From assembly GCF_002929825.1 (NCBI RefSeq), contig NZ_PJJN01000033.1, positions 176,229-240,228 on the forward strand: 64,000 bases of DNA, given 5' to 3'. A program made the position numbers and the translations under genes. Source of the stretch: Cryobacterium sp. Y29. Lineage in GTDB: Bacteria > Actinomycetota > Actinomycetes > Actinomycetales > Microbacteriaceae. Shown here one piece after another: positions 45,218 to 53,368 of this stretch (its first letter is position 1; each line of letters opens with the position of its first letter). The notes beneath the pieces are model-generated. The model was not told where the DNA came from. It saw only the letters and a list, made by a program, of their open reading frames with translations, and searched no databases.

Positions 45218-46660
45218 GTGTCGTTGAGAACCGGAACTGGACCGCTTTTTCCGCGGCCGCTCACCATTGTGAGGCGGATGCGCGACGAAGTGGACTCGCT
45301 CGCTCACAAGTCACCATCGCGGTTCGCCATTTTGGTGTTTTCCGCGCTCATCATGGTGTTCACCGTGTTGTTCTCGCTACCGATCGCCTCAGCGGATCGC
45401 ACGATCACCCCACTGCACGACGCGGTTTTCACGGCAGTATCGGTCATCTGTGTGACCGGATTGACTACGGTCGACATGGCCACCCACTGGTCAGCGTTCG
45501 GCAATATTCTGGTGTTCGTCGGTGTCAATATCGGCGGCATCGGCGTATTGACGCTCGCGTCACTGATGGGATTGGTCATCTCACGCAGGCTCGGGCTACG
45601 CGCAAAACTGATGGCGGCGAGCGATTCCAACCCCTCTCGCATTCACGCCGGGCCGGTCAACGAGGGTCAGACCGTACGCCTCGGCGAGGTTGGCAGCCTG
45701 CTGCTCACCGTTGCAATCAGCGCGTTCGTCATCGAGGTCAGCGTGGCAGCGCTGCTCTTTCCTCGCATGCTGCAAGCCGGTGCGCCCCTGGGCGAAGCGG
45801 TCTGGCACAGCTTCTACTACGCTGCCATGGCCTTCACCAATACCGGTTTCAACCCGAACCCCGGCGGCCTCAGCCCGTTCGCCGATGACTACTGGTTTCT
45901 CGGCGCGCTCATGATCGCTGTTTTTCTGGGCAGCCTGGGGTTTCCGGTGATCTACGCGTTCGCACGCGGCTGGCGCAAGCCGCGCCGCTGGTCCGTACAC
46001 GTCAAGCTGACACTCGTCACGACAATCGCGCTGATGATCCTCGGAATGATCTTCTACATCATTCTCGAGTTCGATAATCCCAAGACTTTCGGGTCGCTCA
46101 ATGCCGGCGACACCATCTTTCAATCGTTGTTCATGTCGGTGATGACGCGCTCGGGCGGCTTCGCGACCATTGAGGTGAGCGACCTGAACGGGTCCAGCTT
46201 GCTCCTGACCGACATGCTCATGTTCATTGGCGGCGGGTCGGCGTCGACCGCCGGCGGCATCAAGGTCACGACCCTGGCCATCCTCTTTCTGGCCGCCTTT
46301 GCCGAAGCACGTGGCAAGCAGGAAATGGAAGCGTTCGGCCGCCGTATTCCCAGCGACATCCTGCGCCTGTCGGTCAGCGTCGTGCTGTGGGGCGCGACCA
46401 CCGTCGCGGTGGCGAGTATCCTCATTCTGCACATCTCGAAACAACCCTTCGACGTCGTCCTCTTCGACGTGATCAGCGCTTTCGCTACCTGCGGCCTGTC
46501 GACCGGGCTTACCGCTGATCTGCCGCCGGAAGGCGTCTACGTCATGGCAGCGACGATGTTCATGGGCCGGGTTGGTACAGTAACTCTCGCGGCGGCTCTG
46601 GCCGCGAGCCATAGCAGGCAACTGTTCAAACGCCCGGAAGAGAGACCCATCGTTGGTTGA
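45218..46660 (+). CDS. ktrB: Potassium uptake channel subunit KtrB/TrkH
   Basis: 480 residues, GTG start. Four pore loops carry the filter glycines: VICVTGLTT, AFTNTGFNP, TRSGGFATIE and ATCGLSTGLT. It forms the K+ (and Na+)-conducting membrane dimer regulated by the ktrA-encoded ring. Its last 8 bp overlap ktrA. Confidence 0.93.
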   Translation: MSLRTGTGPLFPRPLTIVRRMRDEVDSLAHKSPSRFAILVFSALIMVFTVLFSLPIASADRTITPLHDAVFTAVSVICVTGLTTVDMATHWSAFGNILVFVGVNIGGIGVLTLASLMGLVISRRLGLRAKLMAASDSNPSRIHAGPVNEGQTVRLGEVGSLLLTVAISAFVIEVSVAALLFPRMLQAGAPLGEAVWHSFYYAAMAFTNTGFNPNPGGLSPFADDYWFLGALMIAVFLGSLGFPVIYAFARGWRKPRRWSVHVKLTLVTTIALMILGMIFYIILEFDNPKTFGSLNAGDTIFQSLFMSVMTRSGGFATIEVSDLNGSSLLLTDMLMFIGGGSASTAGGIKVTTLAILFLAAFAEARGKQEMEAFGRRIPSDILRLSVSVVLWGATTVAVASILILHISKQPFDVVLFDVISAFATCGLSTGLTADLPPEGVYVMAATMFMGRVGTVTLAAALAASHSRQLFKRPEERPIVG

Positions 46661-47321
46661 TCGTATTAAACACGACGCCCCTGTGCTTATCGTCGGGCTC
46701 GGACGGTTTGGCGCGGCCACGGCCGGCCAGCTCGACCGACTGGGCCGCGAAGTGCTCGTCGTCGACACGAGCGAGGCGCTCGTATCCAAGTGGTCAGAGC
46801 GGGTCACGCATGCCGTTCAAGCGGATGGCCGCTCGCTCGAAGCCCTGCAACAAATCGGCGCCCAGGACTTCTCGATCGCCGTCTGCGCGGTCGGCTCGTC
46901 GGTGGAAGCCAGCGTACTGATCGTCGCCAATCTGGTGGACCTGAAGATTCAACAGATCTGGGCCAAGGCCATCTCCAAGTCACACGGCAAGATTCTCGAA
47001 CGAATCGGCGCCAACCACGTCATCTACCCCGAGGCCGAAGCCGGCGAGCGCGTCGCCCACCTGGTGTCGGGTCGCATGCTCGACTTCATCGAATTCGACG
47101 ATGATTTCGCCCTCGTGAAGATGTACCCGCCGAAGCCCATCCGCGGCCTCACACTCGTCGATTCCGGCGTGCGCCGTAAGTACAACGTGACCGTCGTCGG
47201 CGTCAAAAGTCCAGGAAAGCCGTTCACCTATGCGACCCCGGAGACCGTGGTGTCCAACCATGACCTCATCATCGTGTCGGGCGCTGAGGCCGATATTGAA
47301 CGGTTTGCCGCGCTGGGATAG
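46653..47321 (+). CDS. ktrA: Potassium uptake regulator KtrA (RCK domains)
   Basis: 222 residues, TTG start inside the end of ktrB. RCK_N Rossmann motif VLIVGLGRFGAATAGQL at the N-terminus with the acidic end VVDTSE, then an RCK_C domain. It binds ATP/ADP or NAD(H) and gates KtrB. The 8-bp overlap implies stoichiometric synthesis. Confidence 0.93.
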   Translation: MVDRIKHDAPVLIVGLGRFGAATAGQLDRLGREVLVVDTSEALVSKWSERVTHAVQADGRSLEALQQIGAQDFSIAVCAVGSSVEASVLIVANLVDLKIQQIWAKAISKSHGKILERIGANHVIYPEAEAGERVAHLVSGRMLDFIEFDDDFALVKMYPPKPIRGLTLVDSGVRRKYNVTVVGVKSPGKPFTYATPETVVSNHDLIIVSGAEADIERFAALG

Positions 47322-47339
47322 TAGCGTTCGGCGCCGGTG

Positions 47340-48188
47340 CTACGAGGCGGCGAGTTCTTTCGCGCGAGCGAGGGCGGCATCCGTTGCGGTGTCGAAGAGT
47401 TCTTTCAGGCCGCCCTTTTCGAGCTCCCGGACGGCTCGCTCGGTCGTACCGGCCGGGCTGGTCACCTGGCGGCGCAACTCGCTCGGTGACTTGTCGGACT
47501 CAGCGAGCAGCGCGCTCGCGCCGAGGAAGGTGCCATTGACCATGACCGCGGCCTCTTCAGGGGTGAAGCCCTTGCTGATGGCCGTTTCGGTGAGCTGTTC
47601 GATGAGGTAGAACACGTAGGCCGGCCCGGAGCCGGAGATGGTGCTGAGGGCGTCGAGCTTGCTCTCGGGCACGACCAGCACGTCGCCGACGGTTGCGAAC
47701 AGGGCTCGGGTGAGTTCGAGGTCAGCGTCGCTGGATCGGGTGCCGGCGCTGACGCCGGTGACGGCCATGCCGACGACGGCGGGGGTGTTGGGCATGGTGC
47801 GGATGACGTGCACGGCGCTCGGCAGGAGCGATTCGAAAGTGTCGATGGTCACACCGGCCGCGACGCTGAGCACGAGCGTGCCGGGAGCCAGGGAATCGCC
47901 GATCTCGGCCAGCAGGTCGGCGACCATGTAGGGCTTGACCGCGACGATAACGATCTGGGCGCCGTCGATGGCCTTACGGTTGGCGTCGGCGTCGATCTCG
48001 GTCGCGTAGGCGGTGACGCCCTCGGTGCTGGCCAGCTCTGCGGCCTTCGCCGCTGTGCGGTTGGTGACACGAATGCCGCCGTCCACGGTCACGCTCGGCT
48101 TGAGTAAGCCGGCCAGAATGGCGCGGGCCATGGATCCGGCGCCGAGGAAAGCGATCGTGGGCAGAGTCACATTCGAGGGAGAAGTCAT
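47340..48188 (-). CDS. proC: Pyrroline-5-carboxylate reductase
   Basis: 282 residues. NADPH motif IAFLGAGSMARAILAGL at the N-terminus, VIRTMPNTPAVVGMAVTG, and the C-terminal family signature SGSGPAYVFYLIEQLTETAISKG, followed by VTSPAGTTERAV. It makes proline from pyrroline-5-carboxylate. TAGACT lies exactly 6 bp before the ATG. Confidence 0.95.
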   Translation of the reverse strand: MTSPSNVTLPTIAFLGAGSMARAILAGLLKPSVTVDGGIRVTNRTAAKAAELASTEGVTAYATEIDADANRKAIDGAQIVIVAVKPYMVADLLAEIGDSLAPGTLVLSVAAGVTIDTFESLLPSAVHVIRTMPNTPAVVGMAVTGVSAGTRSSDADLELTRALFATVGDVLVVPESKLDALSTISGSGPAYVFYLIEQLTETAISKGFTPEEAAVMVNGTFLGASALLAESDKSPSELRRQVTSPAGTTERAVRELEKGGLKELFDTATDAALARAKELAAS

Positions 48189-48283
48189 CTGAATAGTCTA
48201 CTTTTTCCGCGCTCGGGGTGCCCAAAACTGTCGCCTGGGGTGCAGCCTGCACCCGAGGCGACGTGCGGTTCTAGGGTGATTTC

Positions 48284-49244
48284 ATGAGCGCATCCGGCGG
48301 AAATACGGCAATTGTGGCAGCATTTGCGCCCAATCTGGGCATCGACGTCACCCAGTTCGTGGCGTGGGGCCTCGGGGTCGTCTTCGATGCTCGCCGAGGG
48401 CGTGCACTCGGTAGCGGATGCCGGCAACCCGCTCCTCCTGCTCCTGGGCGGTCGCAAGGCAAAGAAGCGGGCCGACCTGGAGCATCCGTTCGGCTATGGG
48501 CGCGAACGCTACGACTACGCCTTTGTGGTGTCGATCATTCTGTTCTCGATCGGCGGGGTGTTCTCGCTCTATGAAGGCTTCGACAATCTGCAGGACCCGC
48601 ATCCGCTGGAGAATGCCTGGGTGCCGATTCTGGTGCTCGCCATCGCGATGGTGCTGGAAGGCTTCTCGCTGCGCACCGCGATCAAAGAGTCGAACCATGT
48701 GCGAGGAAATGAGACCTGGGTGCAGTTCATTCGGCATGCCAAGGCGCCCGAGCTGCGCGTCGTGCTGCTCGAAGACGTTGCGGCCCTCACCGGTCTTACC
48801 TTCGCCTTCGTGGGCGTCGGCCTGACCATGATCACGGATGAGCCGCTCTGGGACGCCGTAGGTGCGCTCGCCATTGGCGCACTGCTCGTTTTGGTCGGGA
48901 TTATTCTCGGCGTCGAAACCAAAAGCCTGCTCGTGGGCGAGGGCTCCAGCACGAAAGACCTCGACGCGATCGAGGCCGCCATTCTGAATGGCCCACAGAC
49001 GAAGCGCATCATCCATCTCAAGACCCTCTTCCTCGGCCCGGATGAGATTCTGGTCGGTGCCAAGATCGCCTTCGACGGCGAGCACCGGTTTGCCGACATC
49101 GCCGCCGACATCAACGCCGTCGAAACTCGTATTCGCGCCGCGGTGCCGCTCGCACGCACGATCTATCTCGAGCCGGATATCTTCTTCGGACCAAACCTGG
49201 CCAATCCGCCGACCGACACTTTTGTGATCAAGGGACTGGAGTAA
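48284..49244 (+). pseudogene. Cation diffusion facilitator transporter, frameshifted
   Basis: The start with a good ribosome site (AGGGTGAT) is ATG 48284 and gives MSASGGNTAIVAAFAPNLGI, then TQFVAW, the normal CDF N-terminus. The remainder (GSSSMLAEGVHSVADAGN, HPFGYGRERYDYAFVVS, then about 230 more residues to 49244) is in another frame. The switch lies at about 48371-48380, consistent with a 2-base loss. Otherwise the gene is intact, with five or six helices and the C-terminal cytoplasmic domain. It is either a recent pseudogene or a sequencing error. An ATG at 48387 could give a truncated product without the first helix. Confidence 0.75.
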
Positions 49245-49247
49245 GCC

Positions 49248-49724
49248 TCAACGAGCCGCCCGCCGAGCGGGATTGTCGAAAAACTCGCGGAGGATCTTGC
49301 CGCACTCCGCGTCGTTGACGCCGGCGAAGACTTCAACGCGATGGTTGAGTCGACGGTCGCGCAGCACGTCGTAAACCGATCCGACCGCGCCCGCCTTTGC
49401 ATCCCACGCGCCGAACACGACCGTGGGCACTCGTGCGGCGAGGATCGCACCGGCGCACATGACGCAGGGTTCGAGCGTAACGATGAGGGTGCAGTCGGTC
49501 AGGTGCCAGTCGCCGGTGTGCACGGCCGCCTGCCGAATGGCGACGACTTCGGCATGCAGGGTCGGGTCCTGATGCCGTTCCCGCTCGTTGCGGCCCCGGC
49601 CGATCACTGTGCCCGCGGCGTCGACGACGATGGCTCCAACAGGCACGTCGTCCGAGACCAGGGCGGAGCGCGCCTCGGTCAGGGCGAGCAGCATCCACTC
49701 GGCGTGCTGATCTCGTGCGCTCAT
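49248..49724 (-). CDS. tadA: tRNA adenosine(34) deaminase
   Basis: 158 residues. Zinc deaminase motifs: [10 protein letters not shown] with the catalytic Glu, and PCVMCAGAI. It converts A34 of tRNA-Arg (ACG) to inosine; a tRNA-Arg with ACG anticodon is encoded at 61287-61359. A GAGGTGACAG ribosome site precedes the ATG. A free-base cytosine or guanine deaminase is less likely from the motif spacing. Confidence 0.88.
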   Translation of the reverse strand: MSARDQHAEWMLLALTEARSALVSDDVPVGAIVVDAAGTVIGRGRNERERHQDPTLHAEVVAIRQAAVHTGDWHLTDCTLIVTLEPCVMCAGAILAARVPTVVFGAWDAKAGAVGSVYDVLRDRRLNHRVEVFAGVNDAECGKILREFFDNPARRAAR

Positions 49725-49769
49725 CTGTCACCTCAAACCGGGGGGATTGCCTCTAGTAGAATTGAGCCT

Positions 49770-50402
49770 ATGCGAGTCCATGTTGCCGACCATCCGCTCA
49801 TTACGCACAAACTCACCGTGCTTCGCGATAAAGACACACCCTCACCGGTGTTCAGATCGCTCGTGGAAGAACTCATGACGCTGCTCGCTTATGAGGGCAC
49901 GCGCGGCGTGCGCGTGGAGGCGGTCACCGTGCAGACCCCCGTGTCGGCGGCACAGGGCGTGCGCATCAGCGACCCAAAGCCGCTGGTCGTGCCGATTCTG
50001 CGTGCCGGACTCGGGATGCTCGAGGGCATGGTCAAATTACTGCCCACCGCCGAGGTCGGTTTTCTCGGCATGGCCCGGAACGAAGAAACGCTGCAGCCCA
50101 CAACCTACGCCGAGCGGCTGCCGGATGACCTCTCGGATCGGCAATGTTTTGTGCTCGACCCGATGCTCGCCACCGGCGGGTCGCTCATCGCCGCTATTAA
50201 TTTTCTGTTCGACCGTGGCGCTGTCGACGTGACCGCGATCTGCATTCTGGCGGCACCGGAAGGCCTCGATGCCGTGGAGCAAGCCCTGGCGGGCCGTGAA
50301 GTCACGATCGTACTGGGCGCCGTGGACGAGAAACTTGACGAACAGGGTTACATCGTGCCCGGCCTCGGCGATGCTGGCGACCGTCTCTACGGCGTGGTCT
50401 GA
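49770..50402 (+). CDS. upp: Uracil phosphoribosyltransferase
   Basis: 210 residues. [20 protein letters not shown] near the N-terminus, the PRPP loop [16 protein letters not shown], and the C-terminal uracil-binding [15 protein letters not shown]. It salvages uracil to UMP with PRPP. TAGAAT lies 7 bp before the ATG. Often paired with tadA, as here (divergent). Confidence 0.94.
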   Translation: MRVHVADHPLITHKLTVLRDKDTPSPVFRSLVEELMTLLAYEGTRGVRVEAVTVQTPVSAAQGVRISDPKPLVVPILRAGLGMLEGMVKLLPTAEVGFLGMARNEETLQPTTYAERLPDDLSDRQCFVLDPMLATGGSLIAAINFLFDRGAVDVTAICILAAPEGLDAVEQALAGREVTIVLGAVDEKLDEQGYIVPGLGDAGDRLYGVV

Positions 50403-50492
50403 CGACCCGATCGATGTACACCCGGCCGACGCATGCAGGACCTGCGACCAGCGACACGCCAGGCCGGGTTTACATCAATAATCTTCGATTTC

Positions 50493-50644
50493 TTGACATT
50501 TCGTCTGGGAAAATTTCACAATGATGTGATGGTGCAACGAATCGCCTAAATGGACGCGGCCTCGCGAACGTGGTGCACGTCATGCGAGGACTTACCGCGA
50601 CGTTGAATTGACACACGGCGTCACATTCCGCTTTACTCGCAGTT
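50493..50644 (+). promoter_or_regulatory. Promoter region of the leader-peptide unit
   Basis: Two TTGACA boxes are visible: 50493-50498 (weak -10 CACAAT downstream) and 50608-50613. The second is followed after 18 bp by TTTACT (50632-50637) and, 7 bp later, by the ATG at 50645. With usual -10 to start distances the transcript would begin at or next to that ATG, making the leader peptide leaderless. The 525-bp gap between upp and the winged-helix gene holds this, the leader ORF and four hairpins. Confidence 0.5.
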
Positions 50645-50749
50645 ATGACAACAAGCGCACGCCCCCTGACCTCCCTCGAGGCCCCCGGGACTGCCGCCAT
50701 GATGATGGCCGGCATCCCCGCCATGCGCTGTTGCCGAATGTGCCGCTAG
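50645..50749 (+). CDS. Predicted Cys-rich leader peptide
   Basis: 34 codons, beginning MTTSARPLTSLEAPGT and ending in IPAMRCCRMCR. Three Cys codons fall within the last seven codons. Actinobacterial leaderless mini-ORFs with terminal Cys runs are known to sense cysteine supply by ribosome stalling; this one has the same build, with no ribosome site and a -10-like box 7 bp before the ATG. After it come four hairpins: 50775-50799, 50809-50830, 50833-50857 followed by TTTT, and 50872-50889. A regulatory role toward the gene at 50928 is inferred. Confidence 0.6.
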   Translation: MTTSARPLTSLEAPGTAAMMMAGIPAMRCCRMCR

Positions 50750-50808
50750 CCGAGACTTCCCCCCGCGTCCTTCGCCTGACTGACTTCTGAATCGTCAGGC
50801 CGACGCCT

Positions 50809-50889
50809 CGAGTGCTTTCTACAGCACTCGCCCTCCGGCCCCACGGGCCAACTGGAGCTTTTACAGACGGAGATCGCGCTTTCGCGATC
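50809..50889 (+). terminator. Hairpin array between leader peptide and winged-helix gene
   Basis: CGAGTGCT/AGCACTCG (50809-50830, loop TTCTAC), GGCCC/GGGCC nested in CTCC/GGAG (50833-50857) followed by CTTTTAC, and GATCGCG/CGCGATC (50872-50889). The middle one has a T-run and could act as an attenuator; the others could be antiterminator or protective stems. Confidence 0.5.
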
Positions 50890-50927
50890 CGTCGGGCTCC
50901 CTTCGATCAAACAGTCAAGGACCCCTC

Positions 50928-51632
50928 ATGTCTCTCGCACACATCCACGCCAATCGCCCCACGCATGTCAACCGCCCCGACCTGACGCTGGCGCCGACCG
51001 TCGCCGCGCCCCGCATTCGCGCCGTCCCGACCGGCACCGAAGCACGCGGCTTCGTGCTCTACGTCGGTATCGATGAGGCCAAAGCGGCCGCAGCCGGCAC
51101 GAGCTTGAACCGCATCGTTGAGGCGCTGAAGGCCCTCGCCGCCGACATTGCCCCGACCGCCGAGACGTACGCCGCCGTCGCTCTGGCTCCCGAGGGCGCT
51201 GGCGGACGGGACGTCGATGTCGTGCGGCTAGCCCTCCAAGACCCCGCGGCCCTGGCCCAGCACCGTGCCGAGCCGCAGGAACAGGACCGTGCCCACAGCG
51301 GCGTCGTCGTAGACATCTCCCGCAAGCGCGTCATCCTGGACAACGAGACCGCGGCCCTGACCTACAAAGAGTTCGAGCTGTTGCAGTACCTCGTACTGCG
51401 CGAGGGCCGCACGATCGATCGTGCCGAGATCATTGCCTCACTATGGAACTCCGCTGACGAGGACGATATCCCCAACGAGCGCACCATTGACGTGCACGTT
51501 CGCCGCCTGCGCTCCAAGCTCGGCCGCTACGAAGACATCGTGCGTACAGTGCGTGGCGTGGGCTACCGTTTCGACCGCCACGCGGACGTCGCCATTCGCC
51601 AGTCGACCACACCGAGCCCCGACCTGTTCTAG
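50928..51632 (+). CDS. Winged-helix (OmpR-type) transcriptional regulator, no receiver
   Basis: 234 residues, ATG with AAGGA upstream. The C-terminal 100 residues are an OmpR/PhoB DNA-binding domain (LTYKEFELLQYLVLREGRTI, then NERTIDVHVRRLRSKLG and VRTVRGVGYRFD). The first 120 residues contain no Asp-bearing receiver domain; they are Ala/Arg-rich with GFVLYVGIDEAKAAAAGTSL, a family-specific domain I cannot name. An orphan regulator; the leader peptide upstream suggests attenuation control. Confidence 0.8.
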   Translation: MSLAHIHANRPTHVNRPDLTLAPTVAAPRIRAVPTGTEARGFVLYVGIDEAKAAAAGTSLNRIVEALKALAADIAPTAETYAAVALAPEGAGGRDVDVVRLALQDPAALAQHRAEPQEQDRAHSGVVVDISRKRVILDNETAALTYKEFELLQYLVLREGRTIDRAEIIASLWNSADEDDIPNERTIDVHVRRLRSKLGRYEDIVRTVRGVGYRFDRHADVAIRQSTTPSPDLF

Positions 51633-51663
51633 ATGCCCCCGCACGGCGTCTGTTAGCAGGACT

Positions 51664-51696
51664 GAGAGCCAGTCGCAGAGGCTACGACTGACTCTC
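51664..51696 (+). terminator. Terminator of the winged-helix gene
   Basis: GAGAGCCAGTCG (51664-51675) pairs with CGACTGACTCTC (51685-51696), one mismatch, followed by TTCCCTT. It lies 32 bp after the stop. The remaining 257 bp to 51953 hold only the MarR promoter region. Confidence 0.6.
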
Positions 51697-51953
51697 TTCC
51701 CTTGCACCAAGAGCGTCCTGCAATCACATTCCACGTCGTCCGCCACAGCAAACGGTTGACGCACCTTAAATGTATAACGAACTGGTAACGGGCGCCACCT
51801 CTCGTCGAGAGAATCCCCTGCTAGTTTCATGCCAAGCACCTGACAATCTCCGATCCAGCTCACGCCGCCGTCACCATCATCGGCGGTGCCCGCCGGCCGT
51901 GTCGAGTCTCTATTCTTGAGGAACGACGTGGTGAACGAAACGAGGAGCCGCAG

Positions 51954-52415
51954 GTGGTGGATCGAATGATTGCGGTGGGTGCTTGGGAGTCCCTTTTTCG
52001 GGCTCAGGTCGCCATTATGCGTAGCCTGGCGGCGGATTTCCCCTCGAAGGACATTTCGCTCAACGAGTACGACGTGATGTTCAACCTGTCTCGGCAGCCG
52101 GCCCGGCGCATCCGCTTGCGTGAACTCAACCAGCATGTGCTGCTCACCCAACCGAGCGTAAGCCGCCTCGTCGACCGGCTGATCTCTCGTGGATACCTGC
52201 TCAAGCACACCGACCCAACCGACGGGCGGGGCGCCATCATCGAACTGACGGATTTGGGCCTCGCGCTGTTTCGGCGGGTCGCCGTTGACCACATGGACTC
52301 TATTACCCAGCGCATCGGCGAGACGCTCAATGACTGTGAACTGCAACAGCTGACGAGGCTCTGCGACAAGTTGCGCATCGATTGCCCAGACGACGATGTG
52401 ACGCGCCAGGACTAA
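51954..52415 (+). CDS. MarR-family transcriptional regulator
   Basis: 153 residues, GTG start with GAGGAG 6 bp upstream. Winged HTH: NEYDVMFNLSRQPARRIRLRELNQHVLLTQPSVSRLVDRLISRGYL followed by the wing DPTDGRGAIIELTDLG. Target unknown; the next gene downstream on the same strand is an SDR enzyme, but two hairpins lie between them. Confidence 0.86.
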   Translation: MVDRMIAVGAWESLFRAQVAIMRSLAADFPSKDISLNEYDVMFNLSRQPARRIRLRELNQHVLLTQPSVSRLVDRLISRGYLLKHTDPTDGRGAIIELTDLGLALFRRVAVDHMDSITQRIGETLNDCELQQLTRLCDKLRIDCPDDDVTRQD

Positions 52416-52432
52416 TTGGGAAATGGGGCGAT

Positions 52433-52460
52433 GGGACGAGGGCCCTACCCCTCGTCCCAC
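52433..52460 (+). terminator. Hairpin after the MarR gene
   Basis: TGGGACGAGGG (52433-52443) pairs perfectly with CCCTCGTCCCA (52450-52460) around a 6-nt loop, 17 bp after the stop. A second perfect 10-bp hairpin, CTCACCGGGC/GCCCGGTGAG, is at 52490-52520. Neither has a T-run. Confidence 0.6.
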
Positions 52461-52666
52461 CGAGGCAATCCCTCGCAGGAATGCCTTCCTCACCGGGCGC
52501 CCGAACATTGCCCGGTGAGAAACTCGGGCGCGAGCACATACCATCTCTGCAAACAAAAAGAACGCAGGCGACCTGAGCAATCCTCACGCTGCATGATGCT
52601 ATCCCAGCTTGGGGGTCGAAACCCTAATCCTGCGCAAGCACTCAGTATCTCGTCTACTCTGTAGCC

Positions 52667-53365
52667 ATGACTTCCCTCTCCGGTTCTTCCGTTCTCGTCG
52701 TCGGCGCTACCGGTGGCTTGGGCCGCGAAATTGTTCAGCTTCTGAGCGAAGAAGGCGCTCTGCTCACGCTGCACGGGCGCAGCGCAGAGAACCTCGCCGA
52801 ACTCGGCACCTTTGGAGCGACGGTCGCTGGTGACCTGAGTGATTCGGACACGGCCGCAGAGCTCGTGTCCGCCGCCCTCGCCGCACACGGCCGCCTCGAC
52901 GGAATCATCAACGCCGCCGGAGTCGTCGCGTTCGGCCCCATGGCGGATGTTACTGACGAAACCATCGATACCCTGATGGCGGTGAACGCGACGGCACCGA
53001 TGCGCCTGCTCCGGGCAGCCCACCCCGCTCTGACTGAATCGTCCGGCGGGCATCGTGATCCGTTCTTTGTCACGCTCAGTGGAATTGTGAGCGAGCGCCC
53101 GACCGCGAACATGGCGGCATACTCGGCCTCGAAGGCAGCCCTCGCGGCATTCGCGCAAGCGGCGGGCCGGGAAATGCGGCGGGACGGCATCCGCTTTCTT
53201 GATGCACGACCCGGCCACACCGAGACAGGACTGGCCACCAGACCAATCCAGGGTTCAGCACCGCCGCTGCCTGCCGGTTATCAGCCAGCGGATGTCGCCC
53301 GACGCATTGTCGATGCGATCATCTCCGGCGAGCGCGACTTGCCGAGCACCGCCTTCGCCGGATAG
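52667..53365 (+). CDS. Short-chain dehydrogenase/reductase
   Basis: 232 residues. Cofactor motif VLVVGATGGLGREIVQLL at the N-terminus, NAAG in GIINAAGVV, catalytic Ser in FVTLSGIVSE and the YxxxK pair in MAAYSASKAALAAF. The TACTCT box 6 bp before the ATG predicts a leaderless mRNA. Substrate unknown. It is convergent with the photolyase-like gene. Confidence 0.87.
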   Translation: MTSLSGSSVLVVGATGGLGREIVQLLSEEGALLTLHGRSAENLAELGTFGATVAGDLSDSDTAAELVSAALAAHGRLDGIINAAGVVAFGPMADVTDETIDTLMAVNATAPMRLLRAAHPALTESSGGHRDPFFVTLSGIVSERPTANMAAYSASKAALAAFAQAAGREMRRDGIRFLDARPGHTETGLATRPIQGSAPPLPAGYQPADVARRIVDAIISGERDLPSTAFAG

Positions 53366-53368
53366 GCC

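Noticed and set aside
52490..52520. Second hairpin before the SDR gene as a regulatory element
   Set aside because: A perfect 10-bp stem, but it lacks a T-run and lies far from the SDR start; no basis for more than an end-of-transcript hairpin.
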